64,000 nucleotides of DNA from an uncultured Lachnospiraceae bacterium (lineage in GTDB: Bacteria; Bacillota; Clostridia; Lachnospirales; Lachnospiraceae). The stretch is taken from contig CAJTYM010000013.1 in NCBI GenBank assembly GCA_910583835.1, positions 21,800-85,799 of the forward strand, given 5' to 3'. The notes beneath the pieces are model-generated. The model saw only the letters and a list, made by a program, of their open reading frames with translations. It was not told the origin of the DNA and made no database searches. A program made the translations under genes and the position numbers. Every line of letters begins with the position of its first letter. Position 1 is the first letter of the stretch. Below, piece after piece: positions 25,828-36,700 of this stretch.

Positions 25828-26709
25828 TCAGCGGGCGATTTCCAACCGCTCTTCCCTCACAAACATGGACTGATATTGTTTCATGTGGAACCTTTGGACA
25901 AACAGTTCGCATTTGCACAAGAACAGATAATAAGGGTTAAGATTCTCGCCGTAAAGACTTTCAAAATTCCCCTGTCCTTTAGAAATTATTAAATCAGCAT
26001 GATATAAAACGTCTTTTGCTTGGTCACTAAGGCGTTTGATAATCGTACCCGGCGCAGCATTGCCGTTCCCCATGCATGGCACAAGCTTGGTCAGGCCAAC
26101 TTCTTTGGCATCCTCCATAGTCGCATCATTGATGACTTCCCCTCCCCTGACAATTACCGTAATCTGCAGTTCTGGAAACTCCTCTTGCATATGCCTGATA
26201 AATATTTTATCCAGCACTATCTCTCCGCAATTATCCGTCAGGTACGCCAAACTTCTGGCAGCCTGCAGATCCTCGCGGAACTTTAGGTATTCTGCCTGAG
26301 AAATACTCTGGCTGACTGCCTTTGCCAGCAGCTCCCCCAGCTTCTGCTCATTTACATCATCCACCGCAGAAAAATCAATATAATTTGCTGCGCAGACATA
26401 CTTGATGCACGCTTCCAAAGGATCTTCTGCCTCCCCAATCTGCTGCTCGATTTGGGGCTCCATGTTCAGCAGCAGCTGATTGTATTTATGCTTTTGCTCC
26501 TGGAAATCCTTGGCAGTTCCCCAGAACTCCTCATAAAGCCGCTCCAGCCGTTCCGTCAGCCCTGGGGAAGAATCTGTCTGGGCATATTTGTATAAGATTC
26601 CCAATACTTGATGCATGTACTCAGATTTCTTCTCTTCATCCGGGAATTGCCTGATTGCCAATTCTTCCTTAGATAAAATACACGATATGCACATGGCGCC
26701 TGCATTCAT
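25828..26709 (-). CDS. DUF89/ARMT1-like metal-dependent phosphatase
   Basis: 293 residues from the ATG at 26709, with AAGGAG upstream; an earlier start adds 30 atypical residues. An N-terminal Cys pair (MCISCIL) and the family motifs AYLTDNCGEIVLDK, VRGGEVINDATMEDA and DLIISKGQGNFE (metal ligands Asp, Asn, Asp) are present. DUF89 proteins are proposed to hydrolyse damaged phosphometabolites. Next to a fructosamine-kinase-like gene (convergent), a sugar-damage repair theme is plausible but unproven. Confidence 0.9.
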   Translation of the reverse strand: MNAGAMCISCILSKEELAIRQFPDEEKKSEYMHQVLGILYKYAQTDSSPGLTERLERLYEEFWGTAKDFQEQKHKYNQLLLNMEPQIEQQIGEAEDPLEACIKYVCAANYIDFSAVDDVNEQKLGELLAKAVSQSISQAEYLKFREDLQAARSLAYLTDNCGEIVLDKIFIRHMQEEFPELQITVIVRGGEVINDATMEDAKEVGLTKLVPCMGNGNAAPGTIIKRLSDQAKDVLYHADLIISKGQGNFESLYGENLNPYYLFLCKCELFVQRFHMKQYQSMFVREERLEIAR

Positions 26710-26786
26710 AGTTCCCTGTCTCCTTATCTGTTTTATTAGTAAATAGTATAACAGTTCCCAGCTTTTAAGGCAAGTATAAGCGTTTT

Positions 26787-26816
26787 GTTGACAAATCAAC
26801 CTTCATCTGTTATATT
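26787..26816 (+). promoter_or_regulatory. Promoter of the MarR operon with operator over the -35
   Basis: TTGACA (26788-26793), 17 bases, TATATT (26811-26816). The -35 lies inside GTTGACAAATCAAC (26787-26800), an imperfect dyad related to the second operator at 26831. Confidence 0.82.
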
Positions 26817-26830
26817 CTGTTTGTCATTGA

Positions 26831-26846
26831 TGTTGACAGGTCAACA
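26831..26846. promoter_or_regulatory. Perfect 16-bp dyad, probable MarR operator
   Basis: TGTTGAC-AG-GTCAACA sits just downstream of the predicted start of transcription. Together with the related dyad at 26787-26800 it forms a 44-base-spaced pair, typical of autoregulation by the adjacent MarR protein. Confidence 0.75.
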
Positions 26847-26896
26847 TTCCTGCAAAAACGACAATGAGGAAGCTTATTGAGGAAAACGAGGTTTCT

Positions 26897-27406
26897 ATGG
26901 TTGAGCGATTTGAAAAACTGACGATTGGGGTCGCCCAGATTTATAAAAACATCCAACGAATCAAAAAATACCAGATGAATGAAATCGGCTTAAAGGGCAC
27001 ACATGTCATGTGCATTTACTATCTTCACAACCATCCAGACGGATTGACAGCAGCGGATTTATGCGAAATATGCAAAGAGGACAAAGCTGGCATTTCCAGG
27101 ATATTATCGGACCTTGCACATGGCGGTTTTATCCGTTATGAGTCTGCCAATGATACGAAGTACCGCGCGAAAGCAGTTTTAACAGCGGAAGGCCAGACAT
27201 GCGCCAACACCGTCAATGACATGATACTGCAGGCAACGCAAAAAGGCGGTGTCGGCATCAGCGAGGCGGAACGCGAAATATTTTACCGTGTGCTGTTTTT
27301 AATTTCCGATAACCTGAATCAGCTATGCGCAGAACTGGAGCATTGTGAATCGTCCATGCCGTTTACACACCTGACAGATGAGAAAGGAGCCATACCACAT
27401 GAATAA
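26897..27406 (+). CDS. MarR-family regulator
   Basis: 169 residues from the ATG at 26897 (GAGG upstream); an in-frame ATG at 26864 lacks a ribosome site. The winged HTH covers about 25-110 (GLTAADLCEICKEDKAGISR, then ILSDLAHGGFI). It overlaps the following ADH gene by 8 bases, so regulator and enzymes are translationally linked. It probably represses its own operon via the two dyads upstream, perhaps relieved by an aldehyde or related toxic compound. Confidence 0.92.
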   Translation: MVERFEKLTIGVAQIYKNIQRIKKYQMNEIGLKGTHVMCIYYLHNHPDGLTAADLCEICKEDKAGISRILSDLAHGGFIRYESANDTKYRAKAVLTAEGQTCANTVNDMILQATQKGGVGISEAEREIFYRVLFLISDNLNQLCAELEHCESSMPFTHLTDEKGAIPHE

Positions 27407-28598
27407 ATTAAGAAAGTTCTATTGCAGGACATTCCAGGCAGCATTTAAGATTGCCATTCCCTTCCTTCCATACCGCAAGCCCAAAATCATCAAAAGCGTC
27501 AAGGGCATCCCGGAAGTCTTAAAAAAACACCGCAGCAACACTGTGCTGATAATCACGGATGCCGGAATCCGCAAATTGGGGCTGACCACGCGTCTGGAAC
27601 GGGCGCTTTCTGCCAATGGCATTAAATTTGCCATCTATGACAAGACAGTTGCCAACCCCACCACTGCAAACGTCGCGGAAGCTGTGGAATTATACCTTTC
27701 CCAAAATTGCAGCTCCATCATCGGCTTTGGCGGCGGTTCCAGCATGGACTGTGCCAAAGCGGTCGGCGCCAGGATTGCCAAACCAAAGCAGTCTCTCTCC
27801 AAAATGAAAGGTATCTTAAAAGTACATAAAAAACTTCCTCTATTAATAGCCATTCCCACCACCGCCGGAACTGGCAGTGAGACCACTTTGGCAGCAGTAA
27901 TTACAGATGCGCAGACTAGGCATAAATATGCCATCAATGATTTTCCGCTGATTCCTAAATACGCCGTATTGGATCCCAAGGTCACGGTAAGCCTGCCCCC
28001 ATTCGTCACGGCCACCACCGGAATGGATGCACTGACCCATGCCGTGGAAGCCTATATCGGCAACTCCACCACCCATGGAACAAGAAAAGATGCTTTACTG
28101 GCCGTCAAACTCATTTTTGAGAACCTGGGCACTGCTTATGAGAACGGCAGCGACATCGATGCCCGGCGCAACATGCTGAAAGCCTCTTTCTATGCAGGAT
28201 GTGCATTTACCAAATCTTATGTGGGATATGTCCATGCCGTGGCACATTCCCTGGGCGGGCAGTATAATGTCCCGCATGGCCTGGCAAATGCAGTCCTTCT
28301 GCCCTTTGTCTTAGAATCCTATGGAGCCAGCATCCATAAAAAGTTACGCCGTCTGGCAATAGAAGCTGGCATTGCAGATAAGGAAACACCGCCAGAAGAA
28401 GCTGCCCAGGCATTTATCGATGCTGTCATTGATATGAAAAGAAGATTTGACATTCCTGACACCATTAGCGAAATCAAAGAGGAAGATATTCCCAAACTTT
28501 CTCACTATGCTGATAAGGAAGCTAATCCCCTCTATCCGGTTCCGGTGTTGATGAATGCCAAAGAATTGGAGCAGTTCTATTATCTGCTCATGGAATAA
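27399..28598 (+). CDS. Iron-containing alcohol dehydrogenase
   Basis: 399 residues. GFGGGSSMDCAKAVG is the nucleotide-binding loop. Metal-site motifs are TGMDALTHAVEAYIG and HAVAHSLGGQYNVPHG, whose His residues bind iron or zinc. AGAAAGGAG precedes the ATG at 27399. Type III ADHs interconvert alcohols and aldehydes. It is paired with an aldehyde dehydrogenase downstream, so the two may form an alcohol-aldehyde-acid route. Confidence 0.95.
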   Translation: MNKLRKFYCRTFQAAFKIAIPFLPYRKPKIIKSVKGIPEVLKKHRSNTVLIITDAGIRKLGLTTRLERALSANGIKFAIYDKTVANPTTANVAEAVELYLSQNCSSIIGFGGGSSMDCAKAVGARIAKPKQSLSKMKGILKVHKKLPLLIAIPTTAGTGSETTLAAVITDAQTRHKYAINDFPLIPKYAVLDPKVTVSLPPFVTATTGMDALTHAVEAYIGNSTTHGTRKDALLAVKLIFENLGTAYENGSDIDARRNMLKASFYAGCAFTKSYVGYVHAVAHSLGGQYNVPHGLANAVLLPFVLESYGASIHKKLRRLAIEAGIADKETPPEEAAQAFIDAVIDMKRRFDIPDTISEIKEEDIPKLSHYADKEANPLYPVPVLMNAKELEQFYYLLME

Positions 28599-28667
28599 AT
28601 GCCTAGCAAACAATGCGGAAACAAGTACTCCAAAACCAACAGCAATAGTTTAAGGATGGATTTAATT

Positions 28668-30047
28668 ATGAATGAAATGGATATAAAACAGACGATAAGT
28701 ATGCAGAAAACTTTTTTTGCCACCGGTGTGACACTGGACATAGACTATCGGATAAATGCTCTCAAGAAACTTAAATCCTGCATTAATAAGTATGAAAATG
28801 ATATAATTGAGGCAATTCACAAAGATTTAGGAAAGAGCCGTTTTGAAAGCTATATGTGTGAAATCGGGCTGACGCTCAGCGAAATCAGCTATATGCTGAA
28901 ACATATCCGCTCCTTTGCCAGAGAAAAAAGAGTCCGCACGCCGCTCTCACAATTCCATTCCAGAAGCTTCAAAAAACCCTCCCCCTATGGGACGGTATTG
29001 ATTATGAGCCCCTGGAATTACCCATTCCTGCTGACACTTGACCCTTTGGTGGATGCCATTGCTGCCGGAAATACTGCGGTGATAAAGCCAAGCGCATATT
29101 CCCCGCACACCAGCCAGGTTATCCTGGACATCATTGAAAAATGCTTTGACAGGGAATATGTCTCGGTTATCACTGGAGGGCGCAAAGAAAATACCTGCCT
29201 CCTCAGCCAGCAGTTCGACTATATTTTCTTTACCGGCAGCCAGTCCGTGGGCAAGGAAGTGATGCGGCACGCTGCCGCCAACCTCACGCCGGTCACGCTG
29301 GAACTGGGCGGCAAAAGCCCCTGCATCGTGGAGAAGACAGCCAACCTTAAACTGGCGGCAAAACGAATTGTCTTCGGCAAATTCCTCAACTGCGGTCAGA
29401 CCTGCGTAGCGCCCGACTATATTTACTGCGATGCCGCCATTAAGGAACGGCTGCTTACCGAGATTAAGAAACAGATAGAAATTCAGTTCGGCACAGCGCC
29501 GCTGCAAAATAAAAATTATGGGAAGATTATCAATGAAAAACATTTTCAGCGGTTATTGGCATTGATAGATACAGACAAGATTATCCATGGCGGACAGTCC
29601 GATGCGAAAGCATTGCGCATTGAACCAACGGTATTGGACAATGTTTCTTTCTCTGACAATGTCATGCAGGAGGAAATCTTCGGTCCGCTGCTTCCGGTAC
29701 TGACCTACGATTCCCTTGACAAAGCCATGCAGCAGATAAACAGCCTGCCCCATCCCCTGGCATTATACATTTTCACTTCCGATAAACGCGCTGCCAGAAA
29801 AGTCACCGCCCAATGCGGATTTGGCGGCGGCTGTATCAATGACACTGTTATCCACCTTGCCACCAGTGAATTGGGATTTGGCGGATTCGGTGAGAGCGGT
29901 ATGGGCTCTTACCATGGAAAAGACGGTTTTGCCACCTTCTCCCACTATAAAAGCATTGTGGACAAGAAAACATGGCTTGATTTGCCTATGCGCTACCAGC
30001 CATACAAGGATATTAACGAGAAACTGGTACGGCTTTTCCTGAAATAA
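28668..30047 (+). CDS. Aldehyde dehydrogenase (class 3-like, NAD(P)-dependent)
   Basis: 459 residues from the ATG at 28668 (AAGGATGG upstream), close to the ~455 of class 3/YwdH-type enzymes. Substrate-site motifs are MSPWNYPFLLTLDPLVDAI, VTLELGGKSPCIVE (Glu) and FLNCGQTCVAP (catalytic Cys). It oxidises aldehydes to acids. It follows the ADH gene by 69 bases in the same operon. Confidence 0.95.
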   Translation: MNEMDIKQTISMQKTFFATGVTLDIDYRINALKKLKSCINKYENDIIEAIHKDLGKSRFESYMCEIGLTLSEISYMLKHIRSFAREKRVRTPLSQFHSRSFKKPSPYGTVLIMSPWNYPFLLTLDPLVDAIAAGNTAVIKPSAYSPHTSQVILDIIEKCFDREYVSVITGGRKENTCLLSQQFDYIFFTGSQSVGKEVMRHAAANLTPVTLELGGKSPCIVEKTANLKLAAKRIVFGKFLNCGQTCVAPDYIYCDAAIKERLLTEIKKQIEIQFGTAPLQNKNYGKIINEKHFQRLLALIDTDKIIHGGQSDAKALRIEPTVLDNVSFSDNVMQEEIFGPLLPVLTYDSLDKAMQQINSLPHPLALYIFTSDKRAARKVTAQCGFGGGCINDTVIHLATSELGFGGFGESGMGSYHGKDGFATFSHYKSIVDKKTWLDLPMRYQPYKDINEKLVRLFLK

Positions 30048-30078
30048 AACTCTTTGAATCAGTATGGGGTGACGAAAC

Positions 30079-30771
30079 ATGTATAAAATTTTGATGGTTG
30101 ATGACGATGCAATGATATTGAAAGATAACCAGACGTATTTTTCCACCATGGGTTATGAAGTTGCCTGTGCAGGCACTGCCAGAGAAGCAGAAAAAATTAT
30201 CTTATCCAATGCCTTAGACTGTGTCATTTTAGATGTGGACCTGCCTGATATGAGCGGATTCACGTTGTGTGAAAAAATACGCACCAAAACAGGCCTCCCG
30301 ATTGTCTTTCTTTCCGGCTATACAGAAGAGGAAAACCGTATCCGCGGATTGTCCGTGGGCGGAGATGATTATGTGTGCAAACCTTACAGCCTGCGGGAAT
30401 TGGAGCTTCGGGTACAGGCGCGCATCCGCTCTGGCAGGGCAGCCAAACCGCCAGAAACACTGGTATATGGGCATTTTTCCATTTATCCGTCCTCCTGCAG
30501 TGCAAGCTATGGTACACGTTCCGTTGATTTTTCTTCTTACGAATTTGACGTACTGTATTTCCTTGCCAAACATCCGGGAGAAATCTTTACCCCGGACCAG
30601 ATTTACGATTCTGTTTGGAAGGCGCCAATTAATAAAGGGCAGAAATCCTTACAGGTTATCATGGGGCGCATCCGTAAGAAACTCTATGAGATTTGTCCCC
30701 AACATGACTACATCCAGACCAAACGCTACAAAGGCTATCTGTTTGTCCCTGAACAGGAAACTGCCCTATAA
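30079..30771 (+). CDS. OmpR-family response regulator
   Basis: 230 residues. Receiver domain (about 1-115) with D52 as phosphoacceptor (CVILDVDLPDMSG) and KPY at 101-103; C-terminal winged HTH (130-225) with KSLQVIMGRIRKKL. No kinase gene is adjacent; it follows aldehyde dehydrogenase by 31 bases. The nearest candidate kinase is at 40942-42966, across two surface-protein genes. Its stop is 5 bases from the convergent stop of the giant surface gene, and no terminator hairpin fits between. Confidence 0.94.
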   Translation: MYKILMVDDDAMILKDNQTYFSTMGYEVACAGTAREAEKIILSNALDCVILDVDLPDMSGFTLCEKIRTKTGLPIVFLSGYTEEENRIRGLSVGGDDYVCKPYSLRELELRVQARIRSGRAAKPPETLVYGHFSIYPSSCSASYGTRSVDFSSYEFDVLYFLAKHPGEIFTPDQIYDSVWKAPINKGQKSLQVIMGRIRKKLYEICPQHDYIQTKRYKGYLFVPEQETAL

Positions 30772-30776
30772 ACATT

Positions 30777-33700
30777 TTATTTCACTTTCATATAAATCTT
30801 CACAGATTTCTTGCCGACTTTGATAGTTACCGCCTTGCTGTCTTTTTTCTTGCCTTTCAGCGTCAATGTAATCTTTCCTTTCTTTACCGAGCACTTCTCC
30901 AGCTTGACAATCTTTGAACTGACTTTGACGGTATCTGTCGTTGCCTTTTTCTTATTCTGTGCTGTTACATTTAAGACAACATTTACTTTCTTGCCCTTTT
31001 TCACAGAAATTGGTTTCTTCTTCGTTGTTCCTGTTTTCGCTGTGATTTTTTTGGCTGGATTTTGTATGGTCACTTTAATCTTGGAGCTCACAGCTTTTCC
31101 AGCAGCATTTTTAGATTTCAGGACAACGGTCGTACTGTTGCCTCTTACCGCTTTCTTCGCCGCTGTAATTTTCACCTTGCTTCCTGTTATCACAGCTTTG
31201 GATACCACGGATTTGCCGGAAACGGAGACCGTCACCTTTTCTGATTGTTGTGCCATCTTGTCTTTCTGGGGCGTAAAGCCAATGGTGGCCGACTTACCTG
31301 GTGCAATTACCGCCGAGGCCTTTTTCAATGCAATCTTGCTTGTGCCGGCTTTCACCTTGACATCTGTATTGGGTTTGTCCGTATTCGGCTTATCCGTATT
31401 GGGCTTATCCGTATTGGGCTTATCTGTATTCGGTTGCCCCGTTACTGTCACATCAATGTCCGCTGTCACGCCTGAAGCCGGATAATAAGCGTATATTTTC
31501 GCCTTGCCGTTGCCAGTTCCGGTGACTGTACCTTTGCCATCCACAGATGCAATATCTGCATCGGAGGAATAGAACCGTACCTCTCCCGCGATGCCGTTCC
31601 ATGGCGCCGCCTTTACCTCAAGCGCTGCTGTCTTGCCATAGCCGAGCGCAATCTCCTTGCCGTCATTTATCTGTGCGCAGATCGGCGACAGGGACGTCAG
31701 TTTCGTATTCGTTTCTGCCACTGTCTTTGTGCCATCGGAAATTGCGAATCTAAGCCGTATCACGCCCATATTATCAGCAAAATCATCGATTGCCGGCTCA
31801 AACGGCAGCTCAAACGATTTTTCTTCCCCCGATGCCAGCGCAGGAATCGCTGCTGTCCCATAGACTTTGCCCATCTTTCCGTCTTCGCCGCATATGCCAA
31901 AGGCAGCCTGGTATTCCTTAGCGACCGCGTTGCCCGTATTCTTTACTGTCACGGCCAGATAAGGCTGGGCAGCATTCCACAGCACCTGGGTATCTGTGAA
32001 TTCCAGATTGCTGTTGTATGGAACATCCACTGCTGCACTGTTAACCGTTTGATGCGCCACGCCCATCTCCTGCACTTCTACCATAATCTGCGTATCGGCA
32101 AGTTCTTGGGGAATATCCCAGAATGCTGTTACTTTCTGTGTTTCACCGGAACCTAGAACTGTCTCTTCCTCACCGCTGTCAACAAGCGTCTGCGCACCAT
32201 CTTTTACCTGATACACCCTATACTGGAAGCCTTCGGACGTCAGCAGTCCATTATTGACCACATCAAATTCAATCCGTCCCACTTCCCCGCTTGCCAAAGT
32301 ATCTGGAAGCTTGATATACCCCTCATCCACTTCAATAGAGCCCATTGTCTCAAATTCAATCTCAACCAGCTTGTTCGCGCTGTAAGACATTCCTCCATTC
32401 TCATTGATGTACTGCTCATAATAATTGGATACGGCGCTGATATTGCTCTCACGGTCCATGTAAAGGCTCAGCTCATCAATGACTTTTCCATTGTCCGTAA
32501 TCTGCACGGCCTTGCCAAAGCCCCAGTCCTGCGCTAAATCAATGCTGTCTCCCTCTGCTGCAGCATCCGCGCTGCCAGAGGCGCCAGTTCCATCTCCCAG
32601 CCATCTTCTGTAACATACTCCGTACAGCTCAACGCCGGCGCTCTTCTCATCTTTCGTGCCGAAATCCGTAAAGAACACATAAATGTCCTTGCCGTTTGAC
32701 GTCAGGGTATAATTGGAGACACTTGTCTGCATTCCTTCCCTCTGGCTGAAGTTCGCGCAGTCCGTCTGCACTGTGCCGTCTGCCAGGTCCTGATACACGC
32801 TGCCATCGTAATATTCGGTATCCGTAATGCCCAGGTCTGTTGCACTCTTCTTGTACCAGTCTTTATAAGCCCTTGCTTCCTGGTTGTCCGTGCCGGAAGG
32901 GATATAGCCATTGCGATAAACATCTTTGTCAATACTCACACTGACTGCCTGTCCGCTGTCGCTCTCAGAAGCGGAAATCTCAATTTTCTCCGTGCTCGTG
33001 CCGAAAAGGGCCTCTAAAATTTCCGTGGCATCCGCCATCTGGAACAGATATCCTTCCTCCAGCCAGGTCAGGTATACCGTTCCATCGATATCGGTAAGTT
33101 TGGGGCTCGACTGGCTGAGCGCATCGTTCGTTACCTGAATCGGAAAATATTCCTGGTTCTTGGTGATATTATAAATATTCAGGTACAGCTCCCTGTCCCC
33201 TTTCGTCTCGAAATTTGTATCGCCATCCACGGTATAGGCAGAAAGCATATACGTGTCGCCATCCAGTTTGGCAGTGACAGCCTGGTAATCCATTACAAGC
33301 GGGTCTGACAGCAGCGAATGGCGTATATTAAGCAATTCTTCCCTATTCTCTGCATTCCCCGAGATAAACTCCCGGTTCTGCAAATCATATGCCATATAGG
33401 ACATCGTGGAATAAACCCCGCCAAAATCCAACAGTTCTTCCTCTTCCTGCACCTGGCTCAAATCCCGTTTCATATAGCTGCAATACAGGATGCCGTCTGC
33501 CACCTGAAGCTTCGGCGACAGGTTACAGTATTTATCTTCTACCATCACAATTTCCTCACCCATCGTATTGCTTTCAATATCATACACGGCTGCCGAAATA
33601 CCCAGCGCATTGAGTTTACTAACCGTACTGTCCTCTGCGGTAAATTCACGGTCCGCATCTGCCCACACAACCATGACTTTCTCTTTGCCATCCGCGCCCA

Positions 33701-36700
33701 TTCCGCGGATAACGCTCGGCGTGGTATCCACGGTGCCGTCATCTGCGACAAACTTGGGCATTGACCAGCTTTGCCCATCATAAACAGCATAGTACAATGC
33801 AGCGCGGTTGCTCTCTTCGCCTTTCCCCCGGCTGCCGATAAATACAATCATCTGTCTGCCGTTATCGTCCAGTGCAATAATCTGCGGCCGCGTATGCTCT
33901 GCTGCACCGTCCAAAAGCGTGCTCACTCTCACAAGACCGGGCGTTGCCCTGAGCATGGAACTTCTGCCAAAATCCGACATGTCTGAGGTTCCCATGTCAT
34001 ATTCATGTTCCACGAGACGCTCATGCTCACTGTATGTCTTTAAGATTTTGTCCCCATTTTCATTCCAGGAAAATGCCTGTTCTGCCATAGTCCCTGTATT
34101 GCCTTTGTTGAGGGAGAATACCTGCGCAGCCTGCCTTCCATTCTCCATCCCTAGGTCGCTCTCGTCCAAAAGCCCGCCGAAGAAACTATAACTTGTCCTG
34201 TTTTCCAGACTGCCCCAGCCTTTCGTAACACTGTAAAAATCCATATTCACAGATATGAACAGCAGGTCAAACCCAATTCCTCCGGCTGAGCCAATCAAGA
34301 AGCCTCCACGTTTGTCATTCGCACCGAGGTCCCCCATATTGATGTCAAGCTGAATCTTCAGCGAGACATAACCCCGCGCGGAGAGGACGCCGCAAAGCCC
34401 TACCCCTACCTGGATTTTTCCAGAAGCCATCACGCTCTGCGTGGCTTTCGCTTCGGAAGAAAGGCGTTCTGCAAGATTCCCGGAATAATTGTCAAAGTCA
34501 CCTGCCGTCATCGCTGCCCTGCCCGCTCCAGTAGAATAGGCAACCGTCAGGTCTGCCTGCAGCGTGGCGGAAAAATTCAAAAATGCCGGCACAGACGCCA
34601 CCAGTGTGTACGCCGTCATATTGAAGGTAACCGTGCCGCCTACGGCAACCCCTCCCGAGATAAACTGAAAATCCCCGATTTCCGGGTTATACAGGAAATC
34701 GAACACAAGGACTACGGCATCACTTACCTGCCACATCGGCTCCTTTTCGTTCATCTTGGCGACGGCTCCCTTGGCCTTGCTGGTACTGTCTGCTTTCATA
34801 TCCTTAATTTTATTCTCTACTTCTTTTTTCTCTGCCTTTAAGTCTGTCTCCCCTTCCTTGGTGGAGCCCTCTTCTTTGCCGAGGATAATTTCTTCGGCAT
34901 TCGCCTTATCGGAGCGCACTGCGTTCATGAAATTGTCGTACATCCCCGCTTTATCCATGCCGGAGGGCTGTCCGGTGTTGCCCATGGTAAAGTTGGCCCC
35001 AATCTGCAGCGTATAGCCGTTGCCGTCTGCCCAGCGGTTCTTGCCAAAGGTAAGCAGCCCCGACTGCGTGCTCGATGTTGCCTTGCCCAGAAGCGGTATA
35101 TCCGCACTGATGGAATCATCTTTCACGTCATAATATTTCGGCTGTGTCAGCACATTCTCCACATAAAAGACAAGGCCGGTATCCACGTCCGGGTATTCAA
35201 TATTCCAGTCAATGCCGGTAACCGGCTCTCCCTCATTGTTTAAGATATCTTTACCGTCCCAGTCTTTGCCGGCGGCAGAATACATTTTTTCCGAATCCAC
35301 AAGCCGGACCTTTATCCTGTCTCCATTGAAAAAACTGTCCGCCATACCCGGAATCTTGCACACAAAATGGTTCTTGTTATCCGGGTCTTCCATGGCGCGG
35401 TATTCCGTTGTCCTTCCAGCCACCGTATAGACGGTAAACACTGCCTCCTTAACATTCCTTCCATAAGTGTCCACAGTTGCCGAGACTGTAAATATGTCGT
35501 CATAGATATTGACGGAATTGGGCTTGACTCCGCCGTTCGACTGTACATGGCTTGGGTTGTCGTAGGTGTAATCAATGCTGGTTACCCTCGGTGCATGGCT
35601 TGGGTAGCCGATATCTACATTCCCCTGGCTTACCGTATAAATCCCCTTTTCCTTATCCTCGTTGGTATCGGACAGTTTCACATCTATAATCTGGCCGTTG
35701 GTAACTCCATTAGAGGCAAAGACCGGAATCACATCTCCGGCAACGCCCATGATACCTTCCAACTCATAATATCCCGTCGCATCTGAAACGGAGGATACAG
35801 ACTCTACATAAGGTTTATTGTCCGCATCCAGATCCTGCGTTCCTTTGCCAATCGAGAGCGTGTATCCCGCAACTGGAAGAGGCTGTGGATTTGTCCCATT
35901 ATCGCGGATGGGCATAAAGGAAGACGTAAGATTCCCACTGACCGCATACTTTTTCAGTTCATCCCTTGCCACCTCTGATACGCCTATCTCGTATAGATTG
36001 TCTTTTGCATCCGATTCTGCCACAAACTGGAACAGCTGTGTGGTATAAGTGGTATTGCCCGACTTCTTCTTAATCGTTGGACGGTACGCCGTCTTCCCCT
36101 TGCCGCCCTCTTTTTCCAATATCCTTATCATGTATTCCTTGCCTGATACCGGAGCCATCTTCTCTAACGCTGTCTTGCCTTGAGGATTGACATTCAAGAA
36201 ATACCGTCCTTTTAAGTAATTATATTCTGTACCAAGTTTTTCTAACTCGCTCTGGGGAATCAGCCCCTGGATTTCCAAATGTGCTTCTGCAGACGAATCC
36301 ATATGTATCTCAATCGCATTGCTTTTTTCCTGTATCACCGGACGGATTCGATAATAATCTTTACCCATGCTTCCATCTAAAAACAATTGCCGGGTGCTTG
36401 TAATCTTGTCAAAATGTTCTCCATCCGTAGAAAATTCATACCCTGTCACTTCATATTTATCCGCGTCCTCTGCTACGGCATCCAACGTGATGGTATCTCC
36501 CTCATGAAACGTATAGACGCCGTTCTGTGAAAGCTGGGAATCCTTAAAATGACCATTTCCTCCTGTCGAAGGCAATACCTCCACCGTTATATCGTTGTGG
36601 GCGAGGATGGGCTTAAATTTGAGATTCTGCTTATAGCCATAGCTCAGTGGATCTGAAGCTGTGACCCCTCCTTGCATCTCTCCAATCCATCGCAGGAAAT

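Noticed and set aside
31377..31436. Short regular repeats considered as a CRISPR array
   Set aside because: Units are contiguous 15-mers without spacers and encode NTDKP in frame inside a surface protein gene.
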